Shown here: one piece after another, positions 46,574 through 58,065 of the stretch
Layout: every line of letters begins with the position of its first letter
Position numbering within the stretch: the first letter of the stretch is position 1
Origin: Leptasterias polaris
Taxonomy: Eukaryota > Echinodermata > Asteroidea > Forcipulatida > Asteriidae
Length of the DNA stretch: 64,000 nucleotides
NCBI GenBank assembly: GCA_037783415.1
Contig: JAZGTN010000176.1
Location: forward strand, 1,116,001 to 1,180,000
Direction of reading: 5' to 3'
Position numbers and translations under genes: made by a program
Notes under the pieces: generated by a model
Told to the model about the DNA's origin: nothing
Database searches by the model: none
Seen by the model: the letters and a program-made list of their open reading frames with translations, nothing else

Positions 46574-47571
46574 GCAGCAACATCTCCTGTGTTCCTCAGG
46601 TGAGTTTAAAGTATTTTATAGAGTTCTTTGATGGATTTTGGAGCAGTTCTAATTGTCACTCAACTGGATTATTTTCCACCCGAAATAGTCGTTCCGGAGG
46701 TAGTCAGTCGACGGCACTTGTTGCATGCAGTAAATTGTACCTGAACTTTTGAAGAGACTTTTCACTGATACCCATTGCATTGGACAAAGAACCAATAATT
46801 TAATCCAGCGAGACAGCAATCAACAGGGTGTTTATCCAGCTTTCCTCCCTCTTTTACAGTCACTGAACAAGTATTTTTTGCTTGCGCTTGCTTAAATTGC
46901 CATCATACTTTTTTGACATAAGCTGAATCTTGCACTTGATTGAATCACGGTCGACATAGCATTTTGTTTACATCATTTAAAAGTATCAGACTATTTCGTT
47001 TACATCGCGTATTACACTTCCCGTCTAACACCCAACCCCAGGGCCGCTGGTCTTGCATACCCACTGATATCTACCATGCGGTCCACATGGGCTGTTCTCT
47101 CTATTAAGCACAGCCCCATGCGCTGTGTGTATTTGATATCGAAACATGAGGGAGGCACAGTGTTACATGTAGTTATAGCTTACCATGGAGTTATAGCTCC
47201 ACGCTCTTACGTACTGTCCACACAAACTGTGTGCCGTGCGCTGCCGGGCCGCGAAGCGCTGTATTATCAGACATCGGATCGGACCGCGCAATGCGTGATC
47301 GAAACGTAACACGATGTTTTGGGGGGTTTTCGCGAGCTTTTTCTCAATAAAAAGTCGACTAATTATTTTAATAATCTGACCAAAGTTTGAATATTCGATG
47401 CCGGAAAAAAAAAAATAATAAAAAAAATGAATGGATTTTCAAATTTTTATATTTTTTCGATTTTTCAACAAAACGCGTCGCCACAATCCGTAAACCAACT
47501 AATAAAATTGGAACGGCCTTACCAAAACAATTACTGGTTACATATGTGAGGACCACCAAAGTGATCACAAA
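46574..47571. other. Non-coding stretch with CpG-richer part 46960-47340
   Basis: The CpG-richer part (GCCGGGCCGCGAAGCGC, ATCGGACCGCGCAATGCGTG) could be a promoter or part of a mobile element. I see no exon with a family motif next to it. Confidence 0.35.
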
Positions 47572-47685
47572 AAAGCACCCCTGTTTATCAACATGTAGGA
47601 AGGCTGTAATGCCAGCATACATGTATTCAAAGCACCCCTGTTTATCAACATGTAGGAAGGCTGTAATGCCAGCATACATGTATTC
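47572..47685. repeat. 57-bp tandem duplication
   Basis: AAAGCACCCCTGTTTATCAA starts at 47572 and 47629; units identical, so recent. Confidence 0.92.
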
Positions 47686-47918
47686 AATGTCAGTTTCATA
47701 TAACAGCTTCAGACAGCTCATAATCTGTCTAGACATAATTGATACTGTTTGATCAAATTAACAAGTACAGGTACTTCTACCACCATATGCTTCAGTACTG
47801 GTTTATACCAAAAGAAACTTCAATGTATTGGCAAGGTTCTCAAACAGCAGATTCCTTTGTAAAACATTAACCATAAGATATGGGTCAAAACTACAATCCT
47901 GGCCATATCTCGTTTGCC

Positions 47919-48012
47919 CCCCCCCCCCCCCCCCCCCGGCCCCCCATTCCAATGTTGGCTCTCATTGCACGATCTGCGCTCCCAACAACATTGAGCAGGG
48001 GAATGGGGGAGG
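47919..48012. repeat. C-run with imperfect inverted repeat
   Basis: A C homopolymer (about 47919-47937) is followed by GGCCCCCCATTCCAATGTTG. After a 25-base loop, CAACATTGAGCAGGGGAATG and GGGGGAGG form an imperfect mirror of that phrase. Confidence 0.6.
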
Positions 48013-48412
48013 GTATGTTTAGTGACACCTGGCCCAAGCATTTTGGCCGGGATTGTAGGCAATATGCAGAAAGACAACATTTGATTAGCAAATGTTATTA
48101 TTCTAGCACAATTTCAAATGCAGATAATCAAATGGTAAACATCAGTAAACATTCTAATTAACTTTTGTATTCCAAACTTGACCCCAAATGGTACCCTCTT
48201 AAGGTCAAGATCAAGCACATTGTGAATTTTTTTATGCTCTCTTTTTGATGAAACAGAAACTAATTAAAGCACTGTTTTGCGAATTCTGCTTTAACGTGGA
48301 AAGAACATTCTGAAATATGACCAACATAATCTTAAGAACTTTGCATCTATTTTGTGGAAAAAGTACAGTACAGAATGTAGTTTAATAGTATTTCAAGTTA
48401 AAAAGTACATAA

Positions 48413-49082
48413 TGTAACGAAAATACAACTTGTGATTAATTTCTAGTAAACACACTTCATCTTAATAAAACACTTGGGTTAATTCACGCCCTTTATTTAT
48501 AAGACTTTGGGAAAGATGAGACATTCGTATCCGAATCAACATGTATTTTAATGAAAGGAATTAATGCCAACATGTTAAAATAACTGTAGAATAACTAAAG
48601 TGAAAGGACTTATACACGTTTAATTAACCTGCGCCGAAAGTGGCTAAATGATTATTATGATTAGGAATAACAAATTTGTTCTAGTGGTTAATGACCAATC
48701 AGAACAGAGCAATCGGCATCTTGTTGTGCGATGCTAGCTCCTTGAGATATTCACAAACGCCAAAAGCTATAAAAAACGAGCCATTTGAGAGTTCGTGGTT
48801 CAGTTTGTGATTTGTTCTTGCTGCCGAGGAGCAGCTAGTTTGAGGAGCGCGTGCCGCAATGCCTCAGCGTATTCGACAGCTGATGCACATTGGCGCTCTG
48901 TCTCTGTGTTTAGTTTACATTGTCTGTGCACGTATTAAACAGTTTGAACCTTGGAATAAAAGAGTCACTACACTCGTTTGAAGAACTCAACATGGTCTCT
49001 CAAGTTAGAATTCCTGCCTAAGTTCTCTCTTAGGGCCGTAATCAATTTAGGTACTTGATCCGGTAATTGTGCGCCCGTTACA
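48413..49082. mobile_element. Probable solo LTR of an LTR retrotransposon
   Basis: 670 bp beginning TGTAACG and ending CGTTACA, so the ends form a 7-bp inverted TG...CA pair. Inside, in the right order for an LTR promoter: CCAAT (48695-48699), TATAAAAAA (48769-48777) and a polyadenylation signal AATAAA (48955-48960). A 41-codon frame (MPQRIRQLMH...) starts at 48859 in the presumed R region. There is no second LTR, primer site or polymerase gene nearby. The flanks do not show a clean duplication (ATAA against ATAT), which lowers the certainty. TGTAAC...GTTACA ends are common among Ty3/gypsy-type elements. Confidence 0.6.
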
Positions 49083-49776
49083 ATATGTTAAATGTACAGA
49101 ATGCATATTTCTTAACAAGTTCTTGTCCTATTATTTTGGCAACAATAACACTATGACACATCCAGTAAAGTGACTCACAATTGACAAAAAGGTGACATAA
49201 GTTCAGGAAGTTTCTCATTGAGAGTGCAAAATATCAGAGTCATGGGCCTCTAAACACATCCAGGTACAGGTAGTTGACTTCCCATCAGTAAGAAACAACA
49301 CAGTAAGCAATAAGGATGTATACATTACCTAGTAAGTGACAAACAAGCCCTCTCCGATTGACAAATTAGGAAGCTTGTTTGAAACTAATTTGGGGGCCTT
49401 TTACCAAGAGAAACCATAATTTGCAAGAAGTGCAAGAAATTAAGGCCTACATACACATAAACTGTTAATTGTATTAGTTAATTATATATTAGTTACTATT
49501 ATAAAAATGAATTATATTAGTTGATTATTTTTAGTTGAAGTACTAAACCATTTCTGAGAGTCATTATTATTTTACAGGTCATCACAAAAGATGTTTTACT
49601 TGTGAAAATCAAATAAATCCTACATGTAGGCCTGCGCATGAAATTTAATTTAAGTTTTCAAGTTTTCTTTTGACCTCATTAGGAAGGGGGGGGGGGCAAC
49701 AGTTTAGGGGGAGCTCAGGCCCCACCATAGGGAACCAATCATTTCCAACCATGGATGGAATCATAATACATGTAAT
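49083..49776. other. Non-coding stretch with G-run
   Basis: A G-run near 49685-49694; otherwise nothing recognised. Confidence 0.4.
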
Positions 49777-49798
49777 ACTAAGTTCTTATATAGCGCTT

Positions 49799-50661
49799 CA
49801 GGGCTCGAATTTGGAGAAAAAATCCACAAGACCGCAGGGCTTGTTGCTCAGAATTTTTACTGGACCGGAACATTTTTTACAAGACCGAAGTCTTCTGAGA
49901 AGAAAAAAATCAAAAACACAACAAAAATGTACCAAAAGTTAACATGTTTTTTCATACTTCTGCACCTGTGCAAATTTTTCCCTTGCAGATCGCTTAGTAG
50001 GAGGCAGTTTGGGCCTTGACAAATTTCCACATACCTTCTTTTTACAGTACGTTTTCTGCCACAGAAAAAATGAAATCAGTTTTGACAGGACAATATTATC
50101 AACAACGTTGCAAAAATTTTACATACGGCAAAGCAAGACGTTTGGAAACAAGACCTTACTTTTAATCCATGCAACACAGGGATGTGCTGTGTTGAAAGAA
50201 TACAACCTAGACTACATTAATACGATTTCAACACTATACAATTCGCTGGTAAGGTATCAGACTTTAAAGTGACTACATCCAATGTGTTGCATCCACCACA
50301 GCATGACATGTACATAGTCAGTGGTAAACAAACTTAGCGCTGTACTGTCGTGTTCCGTCGGGCACCAACAAGAATCATGCATGCAAAAGAGGAGGATAGG
50401 GAAGTTGCAGCACGAAGAACAGTTGGCCGTGTTGGATGTAATTTGCTCGGAAATAATTTGACGACAACAAGTAAAACAAAAACTTTTCAAACTAAGATTT
50501 AAATACATTTATTTAATGAAAGATGCATTTCAGATTAATAAAAATATCACTACGTAAAAAAAAACCACAAGACCACCGGACTTGTTGGGTATAAAGTTTA
50601 CTGGACCGACGCTAAAATCTCTGGCCTCGGGCCTGCGGTCCAGTGTAAAATTCGAGCCCTG
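49799..50661. mobile_element. CAGGG-ended transposon inside the SINE
   Basis: 863 bp with perfect 14-bp inverted ends CAGGGCTCGAATTT (49799-49812) and AAATTCGAGCCCTG (50648-50661). CGCTT of the SINE is present on both sides (5 bp; 6 bp, GCGCTT, if the last G is shared). A 44-bp segment near the left end (49824-49867, CCACAAGACCGCAGGGCTTG ... TTTACTGGACCGG) recurs in direct orientation near the right end (50565-50608, CCACAAGACCACCGGACTTG ... TTTACTGGACCG). No transposase frame is recognisable. Confidence 0.85.
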
Positions 50662-50867
50662 CGCTTTATCACAGCGGCTGGGAGTCTCAAAGCACCGAGT
50701 ATTTTTTTCCTGCAAGGTATAATGGAGAGCTACATTTTTAAGCATGAGACCTATTCCTTTACATAGCACCATGTAATGGTTTACAAGGTGCTGTGGCGCA
50801 ATGTGCAGCCAATCAAACCAGGAACACCGGGGCAAACCCTTTTCTCTTCAGTGCACTGGGTTCTTTT

Positions 50868-50907
50868 ACATGTACATGTACATGTACATGTACATGTACA
50901 TGTACAT
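50868..50907. repeat. TGTACA microsatellite
   Basis: (ACATGT)n, about 6.5 units, within the SINE. Confidence 0.95.
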
Positions 50908-51090
50908 GCATTACACAACACACAGGATCAACGACTATACGTCCCACTCTCATCCAAAGGATGCAACAATAATGGTCAAGTGTCTTGCTTAAGGACACTT
51001 GCGTCACAACCAGGACTCGAACCCACACTCTGCTGATCAGAAACACCAGAACTTGAGTCTGGTGTACTTATCCGCTCAGCCACGACACGC

Positions 51091-51665
51091 CATAAATTTG
51101 GAATACAACACTTAAAATGGAAAAAAGGTTCTGATCAGAGTATATTCTCAAAGTATCATGTACAAAATATAATACCAGTACACTGATACATTACATAATG
51201 TTGAGTGTTGACAATGGGATTGGCGTGTCCATTCACAGGATTAAACAGAAAACAACTCAGATTTGTTGACAAGGAGAAAGTCAAATTGTTTTGTTTTATT
51301 TTGTTATAACACACAGCTGGCTGGTTGCCCAGAACCTTGAATGTGTAGGTTTATAGTTACTCAGTGATTCATTCTGTCCTTGCTCTATGGCACTGTACTA
51401 AGTAGCTCCTTCCAGAAACTTCCATTGCCTTTTTCCCCCTTTAAATCATCATTAAACTGTTATTAGTTTGAAACAGCTTCTGACATTCTAAAACATTATG
51501 TACTATGCTTTTTCTGAGTATGTAAACATCTTTGGCCTGATTTGAAAAGTATGGCTCACAAGGCTACATCATCTTCCAGCAGTGACTGAAACAGTTCACC
51601 AGTTTGTTGTAAGTCTTTCACTTTTCACACTTGCTCCCATTTATCAAATTCAATCTCGAAACCAC
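51091..51665. other. Non-coding stretch
   Basis: Contains one arm of the TCCTTGCTCTATGG repeat (about 51377); otherwise nothing. Confidence 0.4.
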
Positions 51666-52029
51666 TTAAAGGGTCTGTACAACATTGGTAAGATTGAAAA
51701 TATAAATACTCACAGATTTGCACATAACTTACATGTACGGTATAAAGATGGTCATGGTGGAAAACTTCCCTTGATTCTTGAAATAGTTTTGCTTGAAATG
51801 CCATAGTTTTTAGGAAATGAGTAAAATAATAGTCTTTATCCTGCAGGATAAATTCCGATGTTTGAAAAGAAGTTAAAACACATAAAGCGGGTTTTTCACT
51901 GTTTTCTCATGACTCTGAAGACCGATTTAGCTTAAACTTCCACAGGTTTGTTATTTCATGTATATGTTGGGTAACATCAAGTTTGGATACAGGTCTTTGG
52001 CAATTACCAATGTTGTACACACCCTTTAA
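51666..52029. mobile_element. TTAA MITE with GGTCTGTACAACATTGGTAA ends
   Basis: TTAA at 51666-51669 and 52026-52029. Left end TTAAAGGGTCTGTACAACAT; right end (reverse complement) TTAAAGGGTGTGTACAACAT, followed on both sides by TGGTAA. The interior is otherwise not palindromic. 364 bp. Confidence 0.85.
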
Positions 52030-54804
52030 CACAGGTATCATAAGTCTGTCCCAATGACACTTGACCTCAAAGTTAGAACCACCTCCATGGTACAGTTATA
52101 TTCCTCATCTCAACTTAAGCATCCAATGGAAACACTGAACTTGTAGTTATTGCACATGATTCAATTATAGTTAAAATGCAAATCACTGATTTTTAATACA
52201 GTAAGTCAGAAACAGTGTGCAACTTTTGAGGGGAAACTGCTTTGCACACAAAACTTTTGAAAAAGAAAAAAATGAGAGACAACATCTTGACACAAAGGGC
52301 TTTGTATTCTTGTGGTATTTTTGAATAACAACTCTTGTACACTCCACCTTAATCCATTTCTGGTTGACCTACAAATCTTAGTCATTTCTATATACATACT
52401 TATGCACTGATCCTTGTCCCACTAAAAAGAGATTCCAACCTAACAAATAAATCCTTTAGAAACTGCACTACCCTGGGCATGACTTAAGATTGAAGACATT
52501 AGCATATTACTGTACTGTCACAGCATTTGGTCTGGGGACTCATCCAGCATAAAGGCTCTGACCTGCCAAGCTGCAGGCTCTGAAGTATTTTTTTAATGGA
52601 AAGGAGCAATACAAAACATCCTGTGGATGTACCATTATGGGTCTCCACATCAAACAAATTAATGAGTGCTGATGTAAAGACTGAAGGAATTACAAGAAAC
52701 TGACGTGAAACTGACAGCATGGTCATCAACTATTCAACTTGCTATTTCTCATTTTCACAAAAAAGAGACTGTAGTTTTTAGATCGTGCAGCGGTTAGTTT
52801 TGTTTTTTGGGGTCTTGTGCACCAAGATCCATAATATAGCATTTTAAACAAACTTCATGATGTGCACAAACATGCATAGTGACAGTCACAGACAGACTTT
52901 GGCTGGTAACCATTTTCTGGTAAGAACCATTATTTTGTGCTTAACTAATTGTGCTTAAAAGCATCTCTATGAGTTTGGGTCCTGATTAAGTTTTATTACC
53001 AATCCGGTAGCCTTTATTTGTTACTTCAAACTAATCTTTGGTCTAAACTTAATCATTAAGTCGTTCAGCCTATTGTTCAAATTAGTTTTCTTATGAATCA
53101 AATTTGTCTGGAAATGGTCGAAGGTCATCCTTTGTAAGTTTACATTGATGACGTTTTTGTAAAATTCAGGCTCCTGGTAGATGATTACCAGAGTTCAATT
53201 TATACTCCACCAAAAAACCAATTATTTCTATCTTCATGAGGCGAAGTAAAACAAGTACATGTTTAGCATCGTTTTTCGGTTGCATTACTAGCACTAGCAG
53301 GCAAAACTAGTTTTGTTGGCATGTGGCTAATTCAAAATTAGTTAAGAAAACATCGATGGAAACAAAACAGAACACGAGATGGAACCTCAAGTTCAAAGCA
53401 TTTTATTATTTTATTCTTGCGAAAGTGAACTACAGGGTTTTTAGTTAAACTATTAAATAAAACCACTGTACACATGTTCAATGTCTTGTCCAGCATGTTT
53501 CTGTCATTAAGGTGCAATAAACAGTGAAAAAAAACAATGGTTACTCAAAATGTCAAAAATAATGGTGGCCATCTTGGAAAAAAAAAATATAAAAAGTCCC
53601 TCCCGCTTCCTTTTTTTGTTTTTACTTAGCTTTATTCATATGGTCTGCCCTTTCTTCAACATTCCCATTTGACAGTTTGCCTCTAAGTGGTAAAATTCAT
53701 GACCTTCTGAAATACTGCTTGAAGATTAGCCAAGAAAATGGATCTACAACCGCAAGTGGAATTAATCTACATGTATAACCAAATTGTAGGCTGAATAATT
53801 TTATTATGCATCCCTTTATAAGCAATTATTGGTTTAAAAATATTCATGGATCAAAACACACTTATCCGTTTAGAATCCTACTATAGAAGTACTGTATAAC
53901 ATGAAGGCCGACATGTAACGCAGGCCAAGGAAGCATTTCTTAGTAGTTGATTGTAAATCTGATATGTAGCAATCAGAAACAATAAAATTGCGTACAAAGT
54001 GTACATCCCTCTTAACTCTTTGAAAAGCAAGTGGAATTTAAATAAAACTTTAAAAAATAACACACCCTTTTGGAAAAGTGCAAGCTCATTTTTGAAAAAA
54101 GAAGAAATATTTTTGAAAAAAGAAGACAGGAATGAAAACGCTTTCTACCTTCAAGGGTGACCACTAAATAAAGCAGAACAAAAGGTCTATGAACCTGTAC
54201 CTGTATGTGATTGTACTGGCCATGTCGTTATGGAATTTGCCATGATTAACTACTCTGGACTCATCGTGTTCAAAGTAAGCTTTGAGTTTAAATAGTGTAC
54301 AGACCATTGTGTAAAATAAAAGAGTGATTTTATACATTACATGGAATTTCCTGGCAGGCAAGAAACAACAACATGTACACAGTTCATCTTATCAAGTATA
54401 CATTTTGTTGTACCACTTAAAACTGAAGAATTGTAAAAATTGTTACATGAAAATCTGTGAAATGTGCCCCCTTTCTTTATACCAAAAGTTGATATAAATT
54501 GTAGAAGTGCTGCCACCTCTGTAAAATAAATTGTAGCTGCAAGAAATCCAGGCTCTGAGGGTTGTCATTGGTCTTTTATCCTTCATTTGAACAAGATTAT
54601 TAACAAAATTGTTTCAAATGTGCATTTAACGGTAAAAATTGCAGGCTTGCATACAATCAGATTAGTATAGGTACACTGTAATTTTTTCTCCATCATGTAC
54701 TCACAAACTTTTCTACCTTAAATTAAATGTTTGTGTACTAACAAAATGCATGATTCCAACCATCGGTGCACCTACATGTATTGTCAGTAGCTTGGTGTCC
54801 TATA
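52030..54804. other. Non-coding stretch
   Basis: AT-rich; no repeats or exon motifs noticed. Confidence 0.4.
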
Positions 54805-54854
54805 ATATTTAGAAAATTGTTCACAAACTATATTTAGAAAATTGTTCACAAACT
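54805..54854. repeat. 25-bp tandem duplication
   Basis: ATATTTAGAAAATTGTTCAC starts at 54805 and 54830; identical units. Confidence 0.92.
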
Positions 54855-56164
54855 ATGTAAAAATGATTTCTTACTTTATTTTAAAAACAAATTCTGTAGA
54901 TTTTAAAAGACCTTATGGGAAAAAATAAGATCTTACTCAAACTAGCATACTTTTATTAGTCAAAACAACTCAGCGAAGAGTTTACCAAACTACGTAAAGC
55001 AAGGACCAAGATGTACTTTATCTCTCTTGATTGTGTAATTTAGAGATGCACCCATGTAATACCTAAAGGTCAATTCTGCAAAAAGCAAAACATTACCAGC
55101 TCAAAACTACCAAACGGAAACCCTGGATGAAAGAATCTCTGTCACAATCCTGTATGCAAGTTTGAACTGGAAGCTGGTTGTAATGTCAGAGGAGATTGGT
55201 TCCCAAGGTCAGAATAATTCTAATAGCAGTCTGGTATGCTATGTATTCCATGCAGCTCATCCAGCTGTTGATTGCTCATAACATGTAGCAATGCCAGACA
55301 AGGTAAAATGTACCAGACTACCGTACAGTCATGGATCCACAGCAGCTACAGTAGGCCATACATTCAAACAAACCATGGTCACAATCCAACACCATGTATT
55401 ATTGAAGAAAAACATCACCTGCCTGTAGACATATTCTCTGCCCCCGCCCCCCCCCCCCCCCCGCCCCCATTAATATTGCTTGTTTGCTTGTTTTATGGTT
55501 TTTAGATTTTGGAATTGTTCATTTCATTTATTAGGGGGCGGGGGGGGGGGGGAGGGTTAGGGGAGGAGGTGGTGGCTGGCTGTGATTAAAAGTTTTCATG
55601 ATAATCATAATGCAAAAAATAATTAATGGCATCACGTTTCAACCCTGGAGATTCAGGAAAGACTCTGCTAGGGTCGAAAGCGTCAGGCCATTAACTATTT
55701 TTGCATTTATACCACAGGACCCTTTGGTTGGTAACCAGTTTGCAACAGCTAATTATATTTTCTCATCAATAATTGTCAACAATTTGTTAGTACACATTGT
55801 AATAAGATATAAAACTTTGGGGAATTTTAAACTGCATATTCCTTAACAATTACATTTCAAACAAGAAATTAAAAATGTTTATGGTTTTATTGTTTAATGC
55901 AAAGCATTGTGTGTGTTGTACATTGTAACTAATTATTGTCCACAATAACGAAGCTTCTTTTGTGTAAGGAACCACATGAAAATAGAATGGAAGTCCTGCA
56001 CATTAAAGTAGATGATTTTGAAAAGTTTTATAATACACGTGTAATGTAAGTGATGTCTTAGAAATTGGAGCAAAACTTGTTGTAACAATGGATTTTTTTT
56101 AATGAAATTGGACGTTATAAATTAAATTATTTGTTTCAATAACATCACTGGGTGTCGTCTTCCT
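54855..56164. other. Non-coding stretch with facing C-run and G-run
   Basis: A C-rich tract (about 55441-55468, CCCCGCCCCCATTAAT edge) and a G-rich tract (about 55532-55555, ATTAGGGGGCGGGG edge) form an interrupted inverted repeat about 65 bp apart. The rest is unremarkable. Confidence 0.55.
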
Positions 56165-56335
56165 TTATCTGCCTTTTATAGGCAGACTTCTCCATGCTAC
56201 ACAGTCCTGGACAATCCGCTTCAACTCAACATATAACTCCCTCTTTGAAATCAATCAAGAAAGAAGAACTTTCCTTCTTTTTCCTTTCACTCTTTTCCCG
56301 ACAAATCTTCCTTTAAAGACATCCTTCAGTAAACT
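56165..56335 (-). pseudogene. Relic of a non-LTR retrotransposon (reverse transcriptase C-terminal tail)
   Basis: Read on the minus strand, this gives SLLKDVFKGRFVGKRVKG, then KRRKVLLS, a stop, then LISKRELYVELKR and IVQDCVAWRSLPIKGR, then TAA. The arrangement of a basic G-(R/K)-x-G-(R/K)-R-(R/K) stretch followed some 30 residues later by a D-x-x-x-W-R-x-L ending is the typical C-terminus of LINE ORF2 proteins. One internal stop and lack of the upstream reverse transcriptase domain show it is a dead, 3'-end fragment. Neighbouring T/C-rich plus-strand DNA to 56480 is probably part of the same insertion but is too decayed to read. Confidence 0.5.
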
Positions 56336-56845
56336 ATTGCCCCTTTTAGTATAAGTGTCCTAATGATCCACTTCTTCTGCCTCCCAGTTCAACTTCAATA
56401 ACTTCAACAACTTTCTTCACTGAGTCTTCCAAGCACCTCAACAATCTGGGAAACTTTCTCCATCAGGCTGATCATCAGCCTCCTTCTCAGGGTTTGCCCT
56501 TTACTTTTTCAGTGACTAGCAGGACCAGTCACCTTGTCATTTCACTAGTCCACAAGCTTTTCCACTAGTCCATATTTCATATTAAATAGGGATGCATTAA
56601 ACACTGAACAAGCCAGCCGGACCTTTTGGAGATAATTTTGACTGGTCTTCAGGTGTTTTTAAACTAGCATTTGGCCAGCGGGCCACTGCTGAGAGAGAAC
56701 GCTGCTTCTCCAGACCCACATCTCAATAGGTCCATTTCCTTGTTACTCAATATCATAGCCTATTGTCTCAGAGATGCATACAGCACAATGCTCCAGATCA
56801 AGCCCTTTACAATTCTATTATCCAACTCCAAGTTTGCATCTCCAG

Positions 56846-57735
56846 TTAACCCTTTCAACTCGATCCTTCGTAAAATCGGCCGGCGGCGGCCGAAAAATAA
56901 ATCACTTCTCATCCAACACCAACTGCCCCCTCTATTGGCCGAGTCATGCATCATTAGAAAGCTGAAAACATAAGCTTTCCAATGATGGTATGGTACCCTG
57001 TGTGCGACCTTTATAAATAAAGTTACGAAGCGAAAAGAAACCAGACTATTGCTTTGCCAAAAAAACTGGCCATGCGCGCGTCACCCGTGTTGTGTATGTC
57101 GACTTTGTGCAAATTCCGTTCTCTCTATCTCGAACAGAACGCTATATTTCAGCTTCAAAATGACTAAAAAGAAGCCTGAAAAGCAGTCAAATGTTATCCA
57201 ACCTTCCAGAAGACAATTTATAGAGGAAGAACTTTTTGATTTGTTGGGTTTTGTTGATGAGAGCGACGAGAACGGCGATCTTGATAGTGGCGAAGAAGAA
57301 ATGTTGAACGAAGGCATTGATCCAACCATAGACCCCTGCCGGCTGGTAAATTTTATTTTAGCAAATGATTTGTAACACATAAAATGATTTGAAAAAAATA
57401 TATTCCTTTATCTGTATAGGGAGATCAGATGATGGAGATTTCAAAAAATGGCACCAAAACAATTTCAGACATTTGGAAATTACAAAATTTACATAAATAT
57501 GAAAAAATATGAGTTTTCAAAATAAAAATATGAATTTTAAAATGGCCATAATTTTTTTTCAAAACCTGCTGGGGGGTCAACAACTTGGTAAAAGTGTAGC
57601 CCTATATGTAAGCTTTATAAATATGTATAATGTTAACAGGTTTCTGAGGGTTTCTGAGAAGTAAACCAGTCATTTTAATAAAAAACCTGAGCACATGCAA
57701 AATTTCCAAAAAAGGGGTCGAGTTTAAAGGGTTAA
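56846..57735. mobile_element. piggyBac-like element, internally deleted
   Basis: TTAA at 56846-56849 and 57732-57735. Ends CCCTTTCAACTCGATCC and (reverse complement) CCCTTTAAACTCGACCC. TTAA plus a CCY-type terminus is the classical piggyBac layout. At 882 bp it is far shorter than an autonomous element (about 2.5 kb), but it keeps a CpG-rich 5' part and an apparent transposase N-terminal exon. Confidence 0.82.
57160..57375 (+). CDS. Possible N-terminal exon of a piggyBac transposase
   Basis: ATG at 57160, 71 codons to the in-frame stop at 57375. It begins with a lysine-rich MTKKKPEKQ, then SRRQFIEEELFDLLGFVDE and the acidic run SDENGDLDSGEEE. A short basic start followed by an acidic, disordered N-terminus is usual for piggyBac transposases and PGBD proteins, ahead of the RNase-H-like catalytic core. 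A possible donor (CGGCTG|GTAAAT, GT at 57346) lies before the stop, so the original exon probably ended near 57345 and led to a now-deleted catalytic exon. A possible acceptor (TGTATAG at about 57420) is followed by only 30 open codons. It cannot encode an active transposase as it stands. The family call depends mainly on the surrounding TTAA element. Confidence 0.5.
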   Translation: MTKKKPEKQSNVIQPSRRQFIEEELFDLLGFVDESDENGDLDSGEEEMLNEGIDPTIDPCRLVNFILANDL

Positions 57736-58065
57736 CAGCTCCTTCTCCATGGTGATTGCATCTTTACTCAATGCTATCCTTTATGGCTGTACCTAACCTT
57801 GTTTCTTCCTGGGTGTAGCACATGAACACATCAATCATGGCATTGTGTTCATTCCTAAGGGTTCTAGACCATGTAATTTATTGATCCAAATCAGGTACAC
57901 AACATGGGTGACTCTAAACTGAACAATGCACCGAGTGTGTTTGTGTAGTCAAGATCATATCAATGTGGCTAGCTGGTATACAGGACAAAAATGACATGCC
58001 TCTAGTAAATCTTAAGAAAATTCAAAAAGTTTTGTCTATCAGCTGAAGAAAACACAAGCCAAGGG
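57736..58065. other. Non-coding stretch
   Basis: Nothing recognised. Confidence 0.4.

Larger units (their letters stand above)
49777..51090 (-). mobile_element. tRNA-Leu-like SINE split by a transposon
   Basis: The 5' head is at the high-coordinate end, minus strand: GGCGTGTCGTGGCTGAGCGG with B box GGTTCGAGTCC (51013-51023). The body extends down to 50662 and resumes at 49777-49798 (TAGCGCTTCAT-like tail reading GCGCTATATAAGAACTTAG on the minus strand). It is longer than the copies at 14215 and 38209, and contains a TGTACA microsatellite (50868-50907). The gap is filled by the element 49799-50661. Confidence 0.8.

Noticed and set aside
46567..46610. ATG exon MLSSNISCVPQ with consensus donor GTGAGT on the plus strand
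   Set aside because: Its ACCATGTTAA lies in the right terminal repeat of the TTAA MITE 46265-46573, so the start is transposon sequence; no partner exon found.
47828..48161. Proline-rich frames around 47890-47940
   Set aside because: They arise from translating the C homopolymer.
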